DNA from: Oceanospirillales bacterium
GTDB lineage: Bacteria; Pseudomonadota; Gammaproteobacteria; Pseudomonadales; Endozoicomonadaceae
Assembly (NCBI GenBank): GCA_004762125.1
Contig: SIHQ01000002.1
Span: 186,001-250,000 of the forward strand
Reading direction: 5' to 3'
DNA length: 64,000 bases
The position numbers were made by a program, and so were the translations under genes. Under the pieces are notes generated by a model. The model saw nothing but the letters and a program-made list of their open reading frames with translations, was not told the origin of the DNA and searched no databases. Shown one piece after another: positions 37,048 through 48,258 of the stretch; positions within the stretch are counted from its first letter, which is position 1, and the number at the start of each line of letters is the position of its first letter.

Positions 37048-38055
37048 ATGATATACAACCGTGAACCCAGTCATGAGTCTTTTGACCCAAGAGCTTTCGG
37101 TAAAGTTGCCGTGTTACTGGGAGGCACTTCTGCAGAAAGAGAAGTAAGTCTCGCATCCGGCGATAGAATTTATGCGGCATTGGTTCGTAGTGGCGTAGAA
37201 GCTGTCATGATTGATCCAGCTGATAACCTGATTGAAGCGTTGGAGAATCAAAAGCCTGACCGGGTATTTATAGCTCTTCATGGTCGTGGTGGTGAAGATG
37301 GTACCGTGCAGGGGTTGCTGGAATTGATGGGCGTTCCCTATGCGGGCAGTGGTGTGATGGCTTCAGCTCTGGCCATGGATAAATACCGCAGCAAGCTGTT
37401 AATGCAGGCTGTTGGTTTACCTACACCGGATTTTCGGCTGATTGAAAAACCGGATCATCTGGAACACTGTGTTGAAATTTTGCCAGCGTTCATTAAGCCC
37501 AGTCTGGAAGGTTCCAGTGTGGGTGTGGCAAGAGCTGATCGTGAGCAGGACTTGTATCCTGCTTGGGAAAAGGCCAGTCAATACAGCTCTTCAGTGTTGG
37601 TCGAACAGTTTATTGATGGTCCGGAATTCACAGTAACAGTGCTTAATGGTCAGGCACTGCCGGCCATTAAGATTGAGTCTCAAGAAGAGTTTTACGACTA
37701 TGAGGCTAAATATCTCTCTGATGACACAGGTTATAAACTGCCCTGTGGATTGTCGGACAGCAAAGAACAAGAAATGCAGGCTTTGGCATTAACTGCTTTT
37801 GAAACGCTTGGATGTTCCGGCTGGGGTCGCGTTGACTTTATGCAGGATGAGAGAGGTCGCTTCTGGATACTGGAAGTGAATACGGTTCCAGGTATGACAG
37901 ACCACAGTTTGGTTCCTATGGCGGCAAAAGCAGTGGGTCTTGATTTTGATCAATTGGTGCTGGAGATACTGAAAACGTCTCTCTCTGATGACCATGCCGG
38001 AAGAGAATGCAGCTTAAAGGAAGACAGTGCAGTTATTGAGACGGAAGAAATCTGA
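37048..38055 (+). CDS. ddlB: D-alanine--D-alanine ligase
   Basis: ATP-grasp enzyme making D-Ala-D-Ala for MurF. 335 residues. Landmarks are VAVLLGGTSAEREVSL, ALHGRGGEDGTVQGLLEL, MDKYRSK, KPSLEGSSVGV and LEVNTVPGMTDHSL. AAGGAAG precedes the ATG. The C-terminus extends about 25 residues past the usual end and overlaps the ftsQ start by 29 bp. Confidence 0.96.
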   Translation: MIYNREPSHESFDPRAFGKVAVLLGGTSAEREVSLASGDRIYAALVRSGVEAVMIDPADNLIEALENQKPDRVFIALHGRGGEDGTVQGLLELMGVPYAGSGVMASALAMDKYRSKLLMQAVGLPTPDFRLIEKPDHLEHCVEILPAFIKPSLEGSSVGVARADREQDLYPAWEKASQYSSSVLVEQFIDGPEFTVTVLNGQALPAIKIESQEEFYDYEAKYLSDDTGYKLPCGLSDSKEQEMQALALTAFETLGCSGWGRVDFMQDERGRFWILEVNTVPGMTDHSLVPMAAKAVGLDFDQLVLEILKTSLSDDHAGRECSLKEDSAVIETEEI

Positions 38056-38803
38056 AAATAAAGCTTCGGCTTCTTTTAAGACCAATAGCAAAAAAACAGC
38101 AAGATCAGGACTGAATTTTAGTCGCTGGCGTCTGGCAGGAAAATACCTTGCCGTGTTCTCTGTTATGGCGGTGGTGATCTGGTCCTGGCCGAAGCTGATG
38201 GACTGGGTTAATCAGCCGATAGCACGTGTGGAAGTTCGTTCGGGCTTTGATCACTTGCGCAGGGAAGAAGTGGAAGAAGTCCTTGCCCCCTGGTTGGTTA
38301 ATCGCTTCCTATTTCTTGATTTACAGGGAATGCAGGAAACCGTGGCTGATATGCCTTGGGTAAAAAAGGTCAGTTTAAAGCGTGAATGGCCTGATAAGGT
38401 AGTGGTAACCCTCGTCGAACGAGAGGCAATTGCCCGTTGGGAGCAGGATGGATTGATTGATGCCCGTGGGCAGGTGTTCAGGCCGGGGCAATTGGATAGT
38501 TTTGTGGGTCTGCCTTTGTTGTCAGGGCCGCAGGACAGAGCTCATGATGTGATGCAACAGTATTTGTCTATTAGTCAGCTGTTGCGCCCTTTGGGAGTTA
38601 CTGTCAGTGAATTGAATTTAAGCAGCACTGATTCTTGGCGATTTCGAGTGGATCATGTTTCGGTGAATATTGGTCGGGATCGAAGAATGGTTCGACTGCA
38701 AAGATTTATCAGGCTCTTTTATGAACGTCTGAGTGATCGTTGGCAAGACGTGAAACGAGTCGATTTACGATATTTAAACGGGGCTTCAGTGGCGTGGAAG
38801 TAA
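38027..38803 (+). CDS. ftsQ: Cell division protein FtsQ
   Basis: Bitopic divisome protein, 258 residues. A basic N-terminal tail (rich in K, S and R) precedes one span (about 37-56). The POTRA domain comes next (IARVEVRSGFDHLRREEVEEVL), then the FtsQ beta domain with WPDKVVVTLVEREAIARWEQDG. The GTG start lies within ddlB and has a strong AAAGGAAG 4 nt upstream, so translation is probably coupled. Confidence 0.94.
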   Translation: MQLLRRKKSENKASASFKTNSKKTARSGLNFSRWRLAGKYLAVFSVMAVVIWSWPKLMDWVNQPIARVEVRSGFDHLRREEVEEVLAPWLVNRFLFLDLQGMQETVADMPWVKKVSLKREWPDKVVVTLVEREAIARWEQDGLIDARGQVFRPGQLDSFVGLPLLSGPQDRAHDVMQQYLSISQLLRPLGVTVSELNLSSTDSWRFRVDHVSVNIGRDRRMVRLQRFIRLFYERLSDRWQDVKRVDLRYLNGASVAWK

Positions 38804-38873
38804 ATGACAGTAAGGTGAATGCCTTTTGGTCACTGATGATAACGGTTTTTGAGGTTTTGGGAAGAGTGATGCC

Positions 38874-40106
38874 ATGACATCGGCAGATAATGGAAATTTG
38901 ATCGTAGGCTTGGATATAGGCACTTCCAAGGTAGTGGCTATAGTAGGTGAGATCAGCCAGGATGGCCAGATAGAAGTAATTGGTATTGGTTCTCATACTT
39001 CAAAAGGCTTGAAACGTGGTGTGGTCGTAAATATCGATTCGACCGTACACGCTATTCAGCGGGCAGTAGAAGAAGCCGAATTAATGGCCGGCTGTAAAAT
39101 TCATTCTGTGTATGCCGGTATTGCTGGCAACCATATTCGCAGTCTTAACTCTCACGGTATTGTTGCAATAAGAGAACGTGAAGTTAACGGGGCGGATATT
39201 GAACGGGTTATTGATGCTGCTCAGGCTGTAGCGATTCCAGCCGATCAGCGAATCCTTCATATAGAACCTCAGGAATACATCATTGACACCCAGGAAGGGG
39301 TCAAGGAACCTAAGGGAATGTCCGGCGTACGCTTGGAGGCCAAAGTTCACCTGGTCACTTGTGCGGTTAATGCGGCTCAGAACATTGAAAACTGTGTCCG
39401 TCGCTGTGGACTAGACGTTGATGACATAATACTTGAGCAGCTGGCATCCAGTTGTGCAGTATTGTCTGAAGATGAAAAAGAATTAGGTGTATGCATGGTG
39501 GATATTGGTGGTGGTACCACTGATATTGCGATCTTTACCGATGGCGCTATTCGACACACAGCGGTAATACCGATCGCTGGTGATCAGGTGACAAACGACA
39601 TCGCGATGGCACTTCGTACCCCGACTCAACATGCTGAAGAGCTCAAGATAAAATACGCCTGTTGCTTGACTCAGTTGGCAGGGGCAGATGATATGATCAA
39701 GGTCCCTAGTGTTGGTGATAGGCCAGCTCGTGAGTTGTCAAGACACTCTCTTGCCGAGGTAGTAGAGCCTAGATATGAAGAGCTATTTACCTTGATTCAG
39801 GCTGAGCTGAGACGCAGTGGCTTTGAAGAATTGATACCGGCCGGTATCGTTCTGACGGGCGGTACCTCAAAGATAGAAGGTGCCATCGATTTGGCAGAAG
39901 AAATATTTCATATGCCTGTGAGGCTAGGTTTGCCTCAGGCAGTACAGGGAAAGGTAGATGTCGCCAACCCTATTTACGCGACAGGTGTTGGTCTTCTGTA
40001 TTATGGATTGAAAGAGCAGAAGGAAGGTCGTAAGGACGCCGTATACAGTAAGCAGGAAGGGAGCTGGGTTGTCAGAGTTAAAAAGTGGTTCAAGGACTCT
40101 TTCTAA
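38874..40106 (+). CDS. ftsA: Cell division protein FtsA
   Basis: Actin-like protein that ties FtsZ to the membrane. 410 residues. Landmarks are LDIGTSKVVAIVGEI, the 1C domain region GVRLEAKVHLVT, the phosphate-2 loop VDIGGGTTDIAIF and GIVLTGGTSKIEG. The C-terminal amphipathic helix is VVRVKKWFKDSF. Confidence 0.97.
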   Translation: MTSADNGNLIVGLDIGTSKVVAIVGEISQDGQIEVIGIGSHTSKGLKRGVVVNIDSTVHAIQRAVEEAELMAGCKIHSVYAGIAGNHIRSLNSHGIVAIREREVNGADIERVIDAAQAVAIPADQRILHIEPQEYIIDTQEGVKEPKGMSGVRLEAKVHLVTCAVNAAQNIENCVRRCGLDVDDIILEQLASSCAVLSEDEKELGVCMVDIGGGTTDIAIFTDGAIRHTAVIPIAGDQVTNDIAMALRTPTQHAEELKIKYACCLTQLAGADDMIKVPSVGDRPARELSRHSLAEVVEPRYEELFTLIQAELRRSGFEELIPAGIVLTGGTSKIEGAIDLAEEIFHMPVRLGLPQAVQGKVDVANPIYATGVGLLYYGLKEQKEGRKDAVYSKQEGSWVVRVKKWFKDSF

Positions 40107-40164
40107 CCGTAGATTTAAAATGTTTTTTTGTTCCTGTTTATAAATAATTTTAAAGGAGACGGCC

Positions 40165-41358
40165 ATGTTTGAGCTGGTGGATAATGTACCGCAGGAAGCG
40201 GTTATAAAAGTAGTGGGTGTTGGTGGTGGCGGTGGCAATGCTGTCTGCCACATGCTTAATAGTCAGCTGGAAGGTGTTGAGTTTGTCTGTGCAAATACAG
40301 ATTCTCAAGCCTTGAAAAAACAACATCTGCAGGCTCACACGCATTTGCAGTTGGGTGCTAATATTACTCGTGGTCTTGGTGCTGGTGCCAATCCAGAGGT
40401 AGGTCGTGAAGCGGCCATGGAAGATAGAGATCGTATCAGCGAAGTGCTGGCAGGATCCGATATGGTCTTTATTACTGCAGGTATGGGTGGTGGTACTGGT
40501 ACCGGCGCTGCACCTGTTGTGGCACAGATTGCTCGTGAAATGGGTGCGTTGACTGTTGCTGTAGTCACCAAGCCGTTCTCATTTGAAGGCAAGCGACGCA
40601 TGAGTGTTGCTGAAGACGGTTTGAATGAACTCAAGGAATGTGTAGATTCTTTGATCTGCATCCCTAATGAAAACCTGCTGCCAGTTCTGGGTCGTGATGT
40701 TAGTTTGCTGGATGCTTTTAGCGCAGCTAATGACGTTTTACTTGGTGCGGTTCAGGGTATTTCCGAATTGATTACCCGCGACGGTTTGATTAACGTCGAC
40801 TTTGCTGATGTTCGAACAGTAATGTCCGAAATGGGTATGGCTATGATGGGAACCGGTTCTGCAACAGGCAGCAACCGTGCTATCGAAGCCGCGGAACGTG
40901 CGATTCGCAGTCCTCTACTGGAGGATGTAAACCTGCAGGGTGCCAGAGGCGTGCTGGTTAACATTACCGCAGGTCTGGATTTGTCTGTTGGCGAATTCCA
41001 CGAAGTAGGTGAGACGGTTAAAGAGTTCGCTTCCGACAATGCCACTACTGTTGTTGGTACTGTTATTGACCCGGACATGAGCGATGAATTACGAGTGACT
41101 GTTGTTGCTACAGGCCTTGGTGAAGGCGGTGGCAGGCAGGAGTCTATGAAGGTTGTTGATGACAAGCGTCCGGTCGGTACCCGTAAAGACGGTACTCTGG
41201 ATCTGCGTGAACTGGATATTCCTCCTCATGTACGCAACAGAGCTGCGGCGGCGAAGGAAGAAGAGCAGCAGCAGGAAAGACCAAAACGTCAGACGTCATC
41301 AGCTGATAACGTTAACTATCTGGATATTCCGGCGTTTTTACGTCGTCAGGCAGATTGA
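40165..41358 (+). CDS. ftsZ: Cell division GTPase FtsZ
   Basis: Tubulin-like GTPase forming the Z-ring. 397 residues. Landmarks are [10 protein letters not shown], the tubulin signature [15 protein letters not shown], and [11 protein letters not shown] with the T7 loop. A variable linker rich in E and Q follows. The C-terminal peptide [10 protein letters not shown] binds FtsA, ZipA and other partners. GGAG precedes the ATG by about 7 nt. Confidence 0.98.
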   Translation: MFELVDNVPQEAVIKVVGVGGGGGNAVCHMLNSQLEGVEFVCANTDSQALKKQHLQAHTHLQLGANITRGLGAGANPEVGREAAMEDRDRISEVLAGSDMVFITAGMGGGTGTGAAPVVAQIAREMGALTVAVVTKPFSFEGKRRMSVAEDGLNELKECVDSLICIPNENLLPVLGRDVSLLDAFSAANDVLLGAVQGISELITRDGLINVDFADVRTVMSEMGMAMMGTGSATGSNRAIEAAERAIRSPLLEDVNLQGARGVLVNITAGLDLSVGEFHEVGETVKEFASDNATTVVGTVIDPDMSDELRVTVVATGLGEGGGRQESMKVVDDKRPVGTRKDGTLDLRELDIPPHVRNRAAAAKEEEQQQERPKRQTSSADNVNYLDIPAFLRRQAD

Positions 41359-41377
41359 GTGAATGACCACTGACCGG

Positions 41378-41405
41378 TTGTGTCATATGTAACTTTTGTT
41401 ACAAT
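41378..41405 (+). promoter_or_regulatory. Possible lpxC promoter
   Basis: TTGTGT (41378-41383) and TACAAT (41400-41405) are 16 bp apart in the 100-bp ftsZ-lpxC gap, where E. coli also has an lpxC promoter. Weak -35; sequence evidence only. Confidence 0.35.
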
Positions 41406-41458
41406 AGGTCGTTGCATTCAAATAACAGGGGCCTTTGAGGTCGCGGAATAGCATTATC

Positions 41459-42373
41459 ATGATCAGACAGCGCACCTTAAAAAACATTATTAGGGCTACA
41501 GGAGTTGGGTTGCACTCCGGCGAGAAGGTATACCTAACGCTGAAACCGGCCCCTGTAGACACCGGTATCATATTCTGTCGTACGGATCTTGACCCAGTGG
41601 TCGAGATTCCAGCCAAGGCAGAATACGTTGGACAGACAACATTATGCACATCACTCCAGAAGGATGGTGTCCGGGTTGATACTGTAGAACACCTGCTTTC
41701 AGCGATGGCTGGACTAGGTATTGATAACGCTTATGTGGAACTCAGTGCTCATGAAGTGCCTATCATGGACGGGAGTGCAGGACCTTTTGTATTTCTGATT
41801 CAGTCTGCGGGCATTCAGGAGCAGGAAGCGGCTAAAAAGTTTATTCGTATCAAGAAAGAAGTCACTGTATCTGATGGCGACAAAACAGCGACCTTTAAAC
41901 CTTATGATGGCTTTAAAGTTAGTTTTACCATCTATTTTGATCATCCTGTATTCAAGAATCGCTCTCAGACTTCTGTGATCGATTTTTCCAGTACGTCCTT
42001 TGTCAAGGAAGTTAGCCGGGCCAGAACCTTCGGTTTTATGAGGGACGTAGAGCAGTTACGGTCGCAGAATCTTGCTCTTGGTGGCAGTGTAGATAACGTA
42101 GTTGTAGTTGATGACTACCGTATTTTGAACGAAGACGGTCTGCGTTATCACGATGAATTTGTTAAGCACAAGATGCTGGACGCCATTGGTGATCTGTATC
42201 TGTTGGGAAATAGCCTGATTGGTCAGTTTGAAGGCTACAAATCTGGTCATGAACTGAATAACAAGTTGGTGCGTGCACTTCTCCTGAACAAAAGTGCTTG
42301 GGAGATCGTGACATTTGAAGATTCAGCTGTAGCTCCGATTTCTTATCTCAAACCAGCTGCTATTCCGGCTTGA
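41459..42373 (+). CDS. lpxC: UDP-3-O-acyl-GlcNAc deacetylase LpxC
   Basis: Zinc enzyme for the committed step of lipid A synthesis. The start [21 protein letters not shown] at 41459 matches the family; the TTG eight codons upstream is not needed. It has 304 residues. Zinc ligands are in [13 protein letters not shown] and [27 protein letters not shown] and [13 protein letters not shown] are also typical. It ends the cluster and is followed by a terminator. Confidence 0.97.
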   Translation: MIRQRTLKNIIRATGVGLHSGEKVYLTLKPAPVDTGIIFCRTDLDPVVEIPAKAEYVGQTTLCTSLQKDGVRVDTVEHLLSAMAGLGIDNAYVELSAHEVPIMDGSAGPFVFLIQSAGIQEQEAAKKFIRIKKEVTVSDGDKTATFKPYDGFKVSFTIYFDHPVFKNRSQTSVIDFSSTSFVKEVSRARTFGFMRDVEQLRSQNLALGGSVDNVVVVDDYRILNEDGLRYHDEFVKHKMLDAIGDLYLLGNSLIGQFEGYKSGHELNNKLVRALLLNKSAWEIVTFEDSAVAPISYLKPAAIPA

Positions 42374-42395
42374 TAGAGTTTTTTGGTAATGATTG

Positions 42396-42426
42396 AAAAA
42401 AGGCTGCTTCTGCAGCCTTTTTTTAT
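42396..42426. terminator. Terminator closing the dcw cluster
   Basis: AAAAAAGGCTGC-TTCT-GCAGCCTTTTTTT forms a perfect stem with a T-run. Confidence 0.9.
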
Positions 42427-42766
42427 TTTAGAGTGGAATTATCCTGTCACTCACTGGTCGAGATAGTCATGCCGGAGATTTGACTTGAAGCACAAATACA
42501 AGAGCGCCAGGCCATTTGTGTTGCGATTTTTTGTCGCTGAATGCTAAAGTTCGCCTTTAATATGCCTAAGTAGTTATCTGGTGCATCTGCTTTTTATACG
42601 ATCGAGCGCTAAATGGGTCTACTCATCACTGCTTCTGTCCGAGCAGAGTGATCAAGGTTCGCTATTTCGTATAATTAAAAAGAGAGTGGTCAAATAAAAT
42701 CGATCGCGGGGATTGTTCCAGATAATGTTTTAGCTGGCTGCGACCTCGGGGAGTACAGGACGCCGA
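42427..42766. other. Intergenic region before the M23 peptidase gene
   Basis: About 340 bp with no ORF of note. It must hold the promoter of the peptidase gene; a TATAAT at about 42670 is the best -10 but lacks a clear -35. No secM-like reading frame is seen. Confidence 0.35.
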
Positions 42767-43702
42767 ATGAAAGTAATTGTTGTTAAACAGGATCATTCCA
42801 GAACCCGGTCTTTCAGGGTTTCAGGAAACAGATTAGTAGCAGTGGCTGCTACCGCTATGTCCCTGTGCCTGTTACTTGGTGGTGGTCTGACTTATATGAC
42901 CATGAAAAACGATACAAGTATTTTACTGACAGAAGAAGGCGTTCAGCAGTGGAAAGTTGAGCTGGATGAACAGAAAAAAGAAGTGGATATCGTCCGAAGA
43001 GAAGCAGAACGTCAGATTGATGCTTTGACATTGAGACTTGCTGAATTACAAGGACGGATTACTCGACTTGATGCCGTGGGTGAGCGTCTGACGGTTACTG
43101 CCAAGCTTGATGATGGTGAGTTTGAGTTCGATGAAGTGCCTGCTGTAGGTGGGCCTGAAGATGTTGCTGGTAGTGATTCTTTCCATACGAAGTCCAGTTT
43201 GATTGATGCTATTGATCAGTTATCAAAGCAGATTGACAGTAGAGAGCAACAATTGGATTTGTTGCAGGATCTACTGGAAAACAAGGTTATTACAGACTCT
43301 GCATTTGTTGCAGGCCTTCCTATTCGAAAAGGTTGGCTTTCATCTCGTTTTGGTAGTCGGACCGATCCTTTTACGGGTAAAAATGCTTGGCACTCAGGTA
43401 TTGATATGGCTGGAAAGCGTGGTTCTGACATTATCTCTGTAGCAGCGGGTGTCGTAACCTGGGCTGGAGACCGTTATGGTTATGGTCTTCTGGTAGAGGT
43501 GAATCATGGTAATGGCTATGTTACCCGCTATGCACACAATCAGGCTGCAAAGGTAAAGGTTGGAGATGTCGTATCTCGAAGCCAGGTTTTGGCTGAGATG
43601 GGCAGTTCCGGACGTTCTACGGGGCCTCATGTTCACTTTGAAGTGATCAAAAATGGAAAGAATGTTGATCCTCAGCTTTATATCTACAGAGCCAGCAAGT
43701 AA
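42767..43702 (+). CDS. M23 family metallopeptidase (murein endopeptidase-like)
   Basis: Inner-membrane-anchored LytM-domain protein, 311 residues, in the place occupied by a similar peptidase beside secA in pseudomonads. It has a short cytoplasmic basic start, one span (about 24-46), then a coiled coil (about 62-100). The M23 domain follows (about 190-305). Zinc-site motifs are complete: WHSGIDMAG (HxxxD) and GPHVHFEVI (HxH). It is therefore probably active on peptidoglycan cross-links rather than a degenerate activator. Which cross-link it cuts is not known. Confidence 0.88.
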   Translation: MKVIVVKQDHSRTRSFRVSGNRLVAVAATAMSLCLLLGGGLTYMTMKNDTSILLTEEGVQQWKVELDEQKKEVDIVRREAERQIDALTLRLAELQGRITRLDAVGERLTVTAKLDDGEFEFDEVPAVGGPEDVAGSDSFHTKSSLIDAIDQLSKQIDSREQQLDLLQDLLENKVITDSAFVAGLPIRKGWLSSRFGSRTDPFTGKNAWHSGIDMAGKRGSDIISVAAGVVTWAGDRYGYGLLVEVNHGNGYVTRYAHNQAAKVKVGDVVSRSQVLAEMGSSGRSTGPHVHFEVIKNGKNVDPQLYIYRASK

Positions 43703-44076
43703 CTCGATATTTACAGAACCATTTTCCAGGCTGGAGATGATCGTCGTCAGCCAATTTCGCTCCCTTCCTCTTGTATCCTTGAAATTTCCTCCGGTAATCC
43801 CCATATATTGATCTCGTACCGGGCAAATCGAACGTTTTTTGTTAAACTCCAGCCAAGGAATAGCGATAAACCTGACTACGCCCCAAACGGTTGATTTTCC
43901 TCAATAACGATCATTCCAAACAGTTGGCATAAAACAGGCTGCCGATTTGTAGCTAATATGGATGAGACTTTTGTGTGATTGTCATAGAATGTTGTGCAAT
44001 TGTGCGCTTGTCTGCCCCGACTAGATTGTCGGCAGGAGAGACAGCTCCGGAATTTGAGTGAGACTGTAACCAATCT
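43703..44076. other. Intergenic region before secA
   Basis: 374 bp without a convincing gene; in pseudomonads a DUF721 gene lies here on the minus strand, but I could not find its motifs. A hairpin (CTGCC..CGAC-TAGATT-GTCGGCAG, 44012-44034) lies 42 nt before the secA ATG and could influence secA expression. Confidence 0.35.
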
Positions 44077-46806
44077 ATGTTAGCTACATTAGTTAAAAAA
44101 ATTATTGGCAGCCGGAATGATCGCCAGCTGAAACGCATGGGTAAGTTGGTCAAGAAGATCAACGTTCTGGAAGAGTCCCTGTCTAGCCTGAGTGATGATG
44201 AGCTCAAGGCTAAAACCCAGGAATTCCGGGATCGCTTTCAACAGGGTGAAACCCTTGATGTCCTGCTACCTGAAGCTTTCGCTGTAGTCCGTGAAGGCAG
44301 TAAGCGCTGCCTGGGCATGCGCCATTTTGACGTACAGCTGATTGGTGGTATCACCCTTCACGAAGGTCGTATCGCAGAGATGCGTACCGGCGAAGGTAAA
44401 ACGTTGATGGCGACTCTGGCCGTTTACCTGAATGCGGTAACCGGTAAAGGTGTTCATGTTGTTACAGTCAACGATTATCTAGCGCGTCGTGATGCCGCAG
44501 GCATGGGTGTACTTTATGAGTTCCTCGGTCTGACTTTTGGTGTTGTCGTTCCTCAGCAGTCACCTGAAGAAAAGCGTATTGCTTATGATGCCGACATTAC
44601 TTACGGAACCAATAACGAATTTGGTTTCGACTATCTTCGTGACAACATGGCCTTTCGAAAGGAAGACAAGTTTCAGCGTCCGCTGCACTTTGCTGTTGTC
44701 GATGAAGTCGACTCTATCCTGATTGATGAAGCCCGTACTCCGCTAATTATTTCCGGCCCTGCAGAAGATTCATCCGAGCTTTATAAGCAGATGAATATAC
44801 TGGCGCCTCAACTGCAGAAGCAGGAAGGCGAGCTGGCAGAAGATGAAGAGCCTACCGGTCACTACCTAGTGGATGAAAAGACCCGTCAGGTTGAAATGAC
44901 CGAAGTGGGTCATCAATTTATTGAAGAGCAGCTACAGAGCCTTGGTCTGTTACCTGAAGGTGAGAGCCTCTACTCTTCCCACAACCTGAATATGCTGCAT
45001 CATGTTAATGCAGCTCTTAAAGCCCACGTTCTATTTACTCGCAATATTGAATATATTGTCACTAATGATGAAGTATTGTTGGTTGATGAGCATACCGGTC
45101 GTACCATGCAAGGTCGTCGTTTGTCAGAAGGTCTGCATCAGGCTCTGGAAGCGAAAGAAGGTTTAGTTATTCAGGCTGAAAGCCAAACATTGGCTTCCAC
45201 CACGTTCCAGAACTACTTCCGTATCTATGAAAAATTGTCCGGTATGACCGGTACTGCAGATACAGAAGCATTCGAACTACGTCAGATTTATGGATTGGAT
45301 GTCATTGTTATACCAACCCATAAACCCATGGTTCGTGAAGATCATAATGATCTGGTTTATCTGACTATTAGTGAAAAGTACGAAGCCATTATTGCTGATA
45401 TCACAGAAAATGTTGGAAGGCAGCGTCCGGTTTTAGTGGGTACTGCATCCATTGAATCGTCAGAACTTCTGTCTAATGCTCTTGAGCAGGCTAAAATCCC
45501 TCATAACGTGTTGAACGCCAAGTTCCACGAGAGAGAAGCTGAAATTATTGCTCAGGCGGGTAGTCCGGGAGCCATTACCATTGCGACCAACATGGCTGGT
45601 CGTGGCACCGACATTATTCTTGGCGGTAGCTGGGAAGCTGAACTGGCTGCTATCGAGAATCCAACTAAAGAGCAGGAAGATCAGGTTAAATCTGAATGGC
45701 AGCAACGCCATAAGCAGGTTTTAGAATCTGGCGGTTTACATATTATTGGTACCGAACGTCATGAATCCCGCCGCATCGACAACCAGCTACGAGGTCGTTC
45801 TGGTCGTCAGGGTGATCCGGGTTCTTCACGCTTCTATCTGTCTCTGGAAGACAGCCTGATGCGTATCTTCGCTTCTGATCGTGTTAAAGGCTTTATGAAA
45901 GCGCTAGGCATGGAGAAAGGCGAAGCTATTGAACACCGTATGGTAAGTAACGCTATCGAAAAAGCTCAGCGTAAGGTCGAAGGTCGTAACTTTGATATTC
46001 GTAAGCAGTTGCTGGAATATGATGATGTCGCTAATGATCAGCGTAAGGTTGTTTACGGTCAGCGAGATGAGTTGCTAAATTCCGATGATGTACTTTCCAG
46101 TATCGTAGCTATGCGTGAGGAAGTAGTTGGTAACGTTACTTCTCAGCACATCCCGCAGGATAGCCTGGAAGAACAGTGGGATATCTCCGGACTGGAACAG
46201 CAGTTGTCAACGGAGCTGGGTATTGAGCTCCCTGTTCAGAAGTGGCTGGACGAAGACGACAAGCTGGAAGAGCACAGTTTGCGTGAGCGTATTCTGGAAG
46301 AAGTAGTTGCTGACTATCAAAAGAAAGAAGAACTTGCAGGTGCTGAAGGTCTTCGTAACTTTGAGAAGCATATTTTGCTGCGTGTTCTGGACGACAAGTG
46401 GAAGGAACATCTGGCGACCATGGATCATCTGCGTCAGGGTATCCATCTGAGAGGCTACGCTCAGAAGAACCCCAAGCAGGAATACAAGCGTGAAGCCTTT
46501 GAGCTGTTCCAGTCGATGCTGGAAGAGATCAAGAATGATACTATTCGTATTCTCTCCCACGTACAGGTTCAGCAAGATGACCGTACTGAAGAGATGGAAG
46601 AGCAGCGTCGTCAGGAAATGGCTCAACGTATGCAGTTCCAGCATGCTCAAGCAGAGGATCTGACTGAAGAAGGTGGTGAGCAACCTGAAGGTGCTGCTGC
46701 TCAATCAGAACCTTTTGTTCGTGAAGGTCGTAAAGTGGGCCGTAACGAAGCATGCCCCTGTGGTTCAGGTAAGAAATTCAAGCAGTGTCACGGTAAAATT
46801 GATTGA
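44077..46806 (+). CDS. secA: Preprotein translocase ATPase SecA
   Basis: Motor of Sec-dependent export, 909 residues. Landmarks are the Walker A MRTGEGKT, the DEAD-like [21 protein letters not shown], and [14 protein letters not shown]. The [26 protein letters not shown] stretch follows in the second motor domain. The C-terminal zinc finger is intact: [14 protein letters not shown], the SecB-binding SEC-C motif. It is a single-gene unit with a strong terminator. Confidence 0.98.
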   Translation: MLATLVKKIIGSRNDRQLKRMGKLVKKINVLEESLSSLSDDELKAKTQEFRDRFQQGETLDVLLPEAFAVVREGSKRCLGMRHFDVQLIGGITLHEGRIAEMRTGEGKTLMATLAVYLNAVTGKGVHVVTVNDYLARRDAAGMGVLYEFLGLTFGVVVPQQSPEEKRIAYDADITYGTNNEFGFDYLRDNMAFRKEDKFQRPLHFAVVDEVDSILIDEARTPLIISGPAEDSSELYKQMNILAPQLQKQEGELAEDEEPTGHYLVDEKTRQVEMTEVGHQFIEEQLQSLGLLPEGESLYSSHNLNMLHHVNAALKAHVLFTRNIEYIVTNDEVLLVDEHTGRTMQGRRLSEGLHQALEAKEGLVIQAESQTLASTTFQNYFRIYEKLSGMTGTADTEAFELRQIYGLDVIVIPTHKPMVREDHNDLVYLTISEKYEAIIADITENVGRQRPVLVGTASIESSELLSNALEQAKIPHNVLNAKFHEREAEIIAQAGSPGAITIATNMAGRGTDIILGGSWEAELAAIENPTKEQEDQVKSEWQQRHKQVLESGGLHIIGTERHESRRIDNQLRGRSGRQGDPGSSRFYLSLEDSLMRIFASDRVKGFMKALGMEKGEAIEHRMVSNAIEKAQRKVEGRNFDIRKQLLEYDDVANDQRKVVYGQRDELLNSDDVLSSIVAMREEVVGNVTSQHIPQDSLEEQWDISGLEQQLSTELGIELPVQKWLDEDDKLEEHSLRERILEEVVADYQKKEELAGAEGLRNFEKHILLRVLDDKWKEHLATMDHLRQGIHLRGYAQKNPKQEYKREAFELFQSMLEEIKNDTIRILSHVQVQQDDRTEEMEEQRRQEMAQRMQFQHAQAEDLTEEGGEQPEGAAAQSEPFVREGRKVGRNEACPCGSGKKFKQCHGKID

Positions 46807-46826
46807 TTACTGATTGAATAATTATC

Positions 46827-46859
46827 TAAAAAAAGGTCGCATTTATGCGACCTTTTTTT
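46827..46859. terminator. Terminator after secA
   Basis: AAAAAAAGGTCGCAT-TT-ATGCGACCTTTTTTT is a near-perfect long stem with a T-run. Confidence 0.9.
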
Positions 46860-46947
46860 GTTTTTGGTGTATAAATCATTCTTGAAACTGATCGAGTTTG
46901 TCAGTTATTTTTCCATCACATAACTAAGAAAAAAATTGAGGTGAGCC

Positions 46948-48165
46948 ATGGCTGTAGGAGCTGATCACTGGCCGGAAATGCATTCGGTAAAAGGGTTTCG
47001 TCTAGGAACGGCAAAAGCAGGTATTCGATATCAGGATCGCCGTGATCTGGTCGTTATGAATTGGGATCAGGGTTCGTCAGTTGCAGGTATATTCACTTTG
47101 AATAAACTCTGCGCAGCTCCCGTGACTCTGGCTAAAAAAAATCTTAATAATGATCCTGAATATTTTGTTACCAATACCGGGAATGCTAATGCTGCTACAG
47201 GTCGGCAAGGGATGCTGAATGCTCAGGCTACCACCAGTGCTCTTGCTGAAATGGTTGGCTTGCCTGCGGATAAAGTGCTGCCTTTTTCAACAGGAGTTAT
47301 TGGTGAGCCTCTTCCTGTGGATAGAATTTGTGCTGGTCTGCCTCTGGCGCTTGAGTCGTTGTCAGAGGGCTGCTGGCTTAAAGCAGCTGAGGGGATTCTG
47401 ACGACTGATACGCGTCCGAAAGGCTGCAGCTGTCAGTTTGAAGTTGATGGTAGTGTCTATACGATAACCGGAATCAGTAAAGGCTCTGGCATGATCAAGC
47501 CGAACATGGCGACTATGCTGGCTTATATTGCGACCGACGTAAATATTGATCAGTCATTACTGCAATCAATGTTACTTGATATTGCGAATGTGTCTTTTAA
47601 TCGAATTACAGTTGATGGTGACACGTCAACGAACGACAGTTTTATGCTGGTTGCTACCGGAGCGGCAGGTAATGAAACATTGATGAATGCTGAAAGCGAA
47701 CTCTATTCAGAGCTGAAATCGGCTTTAACAAGCGTTGCAAAAGAACTTGCTCAGGCGATTATAAGAGATGGTGAAGGTGCTACAAAGTTCGTGACTGTCC
47801 GGGTTGAAGAGGCTGACAGTATTGCTGATGCCTTGGAAGTAGCTTACACGGTAGCCCATTCACCCCTAGTGAAAACGGCTCTTTTTGCCTGTGATCCTAA
47901 TTGGGGGCGAATTCTCGCGGCGGTTGGTCGGGCAGAAATAGACACTCTTGAAATAGGAAAAATCAATATATGGTTGAACGACGTATCTCTGATTGAAGCT
48001 GGAGAACCTGCTGCTACCTACACAGAAGAGGCAGGTCAGCAGGTAATGAGTGAAGAAGAAATTACTATCAGAATTCAACTAGGCTCTGGTATCGTTTCAG
48101 AGGAAATCTGGACGACAGATCTCTCCCATGAATACGTCCGTATTAACGCTGATTACCGCTCTTGA
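46948..48165 (+). CDS. argJ: Bifunctional ornithine acetyltransferase/N-acetylglutamate synthase ArgJ
   Basis: Transfers the acetyl group from N-acetylornithine to glutamate in the cyclic arginine pathway. 405 residues. Self-cleavage before T189 in KPNMATMLAYIATD gives alpha and beta chains. Other landmarks are FVTNTGNANAATG, PFSTGVIGEPLP and CDPNWGRILAAVG. TTGAGGTGAGCC precedes the ATG. No clean ARG box is seen upstream, unlike argG. Confidence 0.96.
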   Translation: MAVGADHWPEMHSVKGFRLGTAKAGIRYQDRRDLVVMNWDQGSSVAGIFTLNKLCAAPVTLAKKNLNNDPEYFVTNTGNANAATGRQGMLNAQATTSALAEMVGLPADKVLPFSTGVIGEPLPVDRICAGLPLALESLSEGCWLKAAEGILTTDTRPKGCSCQFEVDGSVYTITGISKGSGMIKPNMATMLAYIATDVNIDQSLLQSMLLDIANVSFNRITVDGDTSTNDSFMLVATGAAGNETLMNAESELYSELKSALTSVAKELAQAIIRDGEGATKFVTVRVEEADSIADALEVAYTVAHSPLVKTALFACDPNWGRILAAVGRAEIDTLEIGKINIWLNDVSLIEAGEPAATYTEEAGQQVMSEEEITIRIQLGSGIVSEEIWTTDLSHEYVRINADYRS

Positions 48166-48258
48166 ACCTTTCTTGAATCCAGATCAATAGCAGTGACACC
48201 GTTTTACTGCTATTTTCATTTACTGCAATTTTCAAAATCCAGACACAGGCAAGTCAGA

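Noticed and set aside
42427-42766. secM-like arrest peptide upstream of secA
   Set aside because: No ORF with signal peptide and arrest-type C-terminus is present, and secA is not adjacent.
43394-43804. Minus-strand ORF as the DUF721 gene often found beside secA
   Set aside because: It lies mostly inside the M23 peptidase gene and shows none of the family's features.
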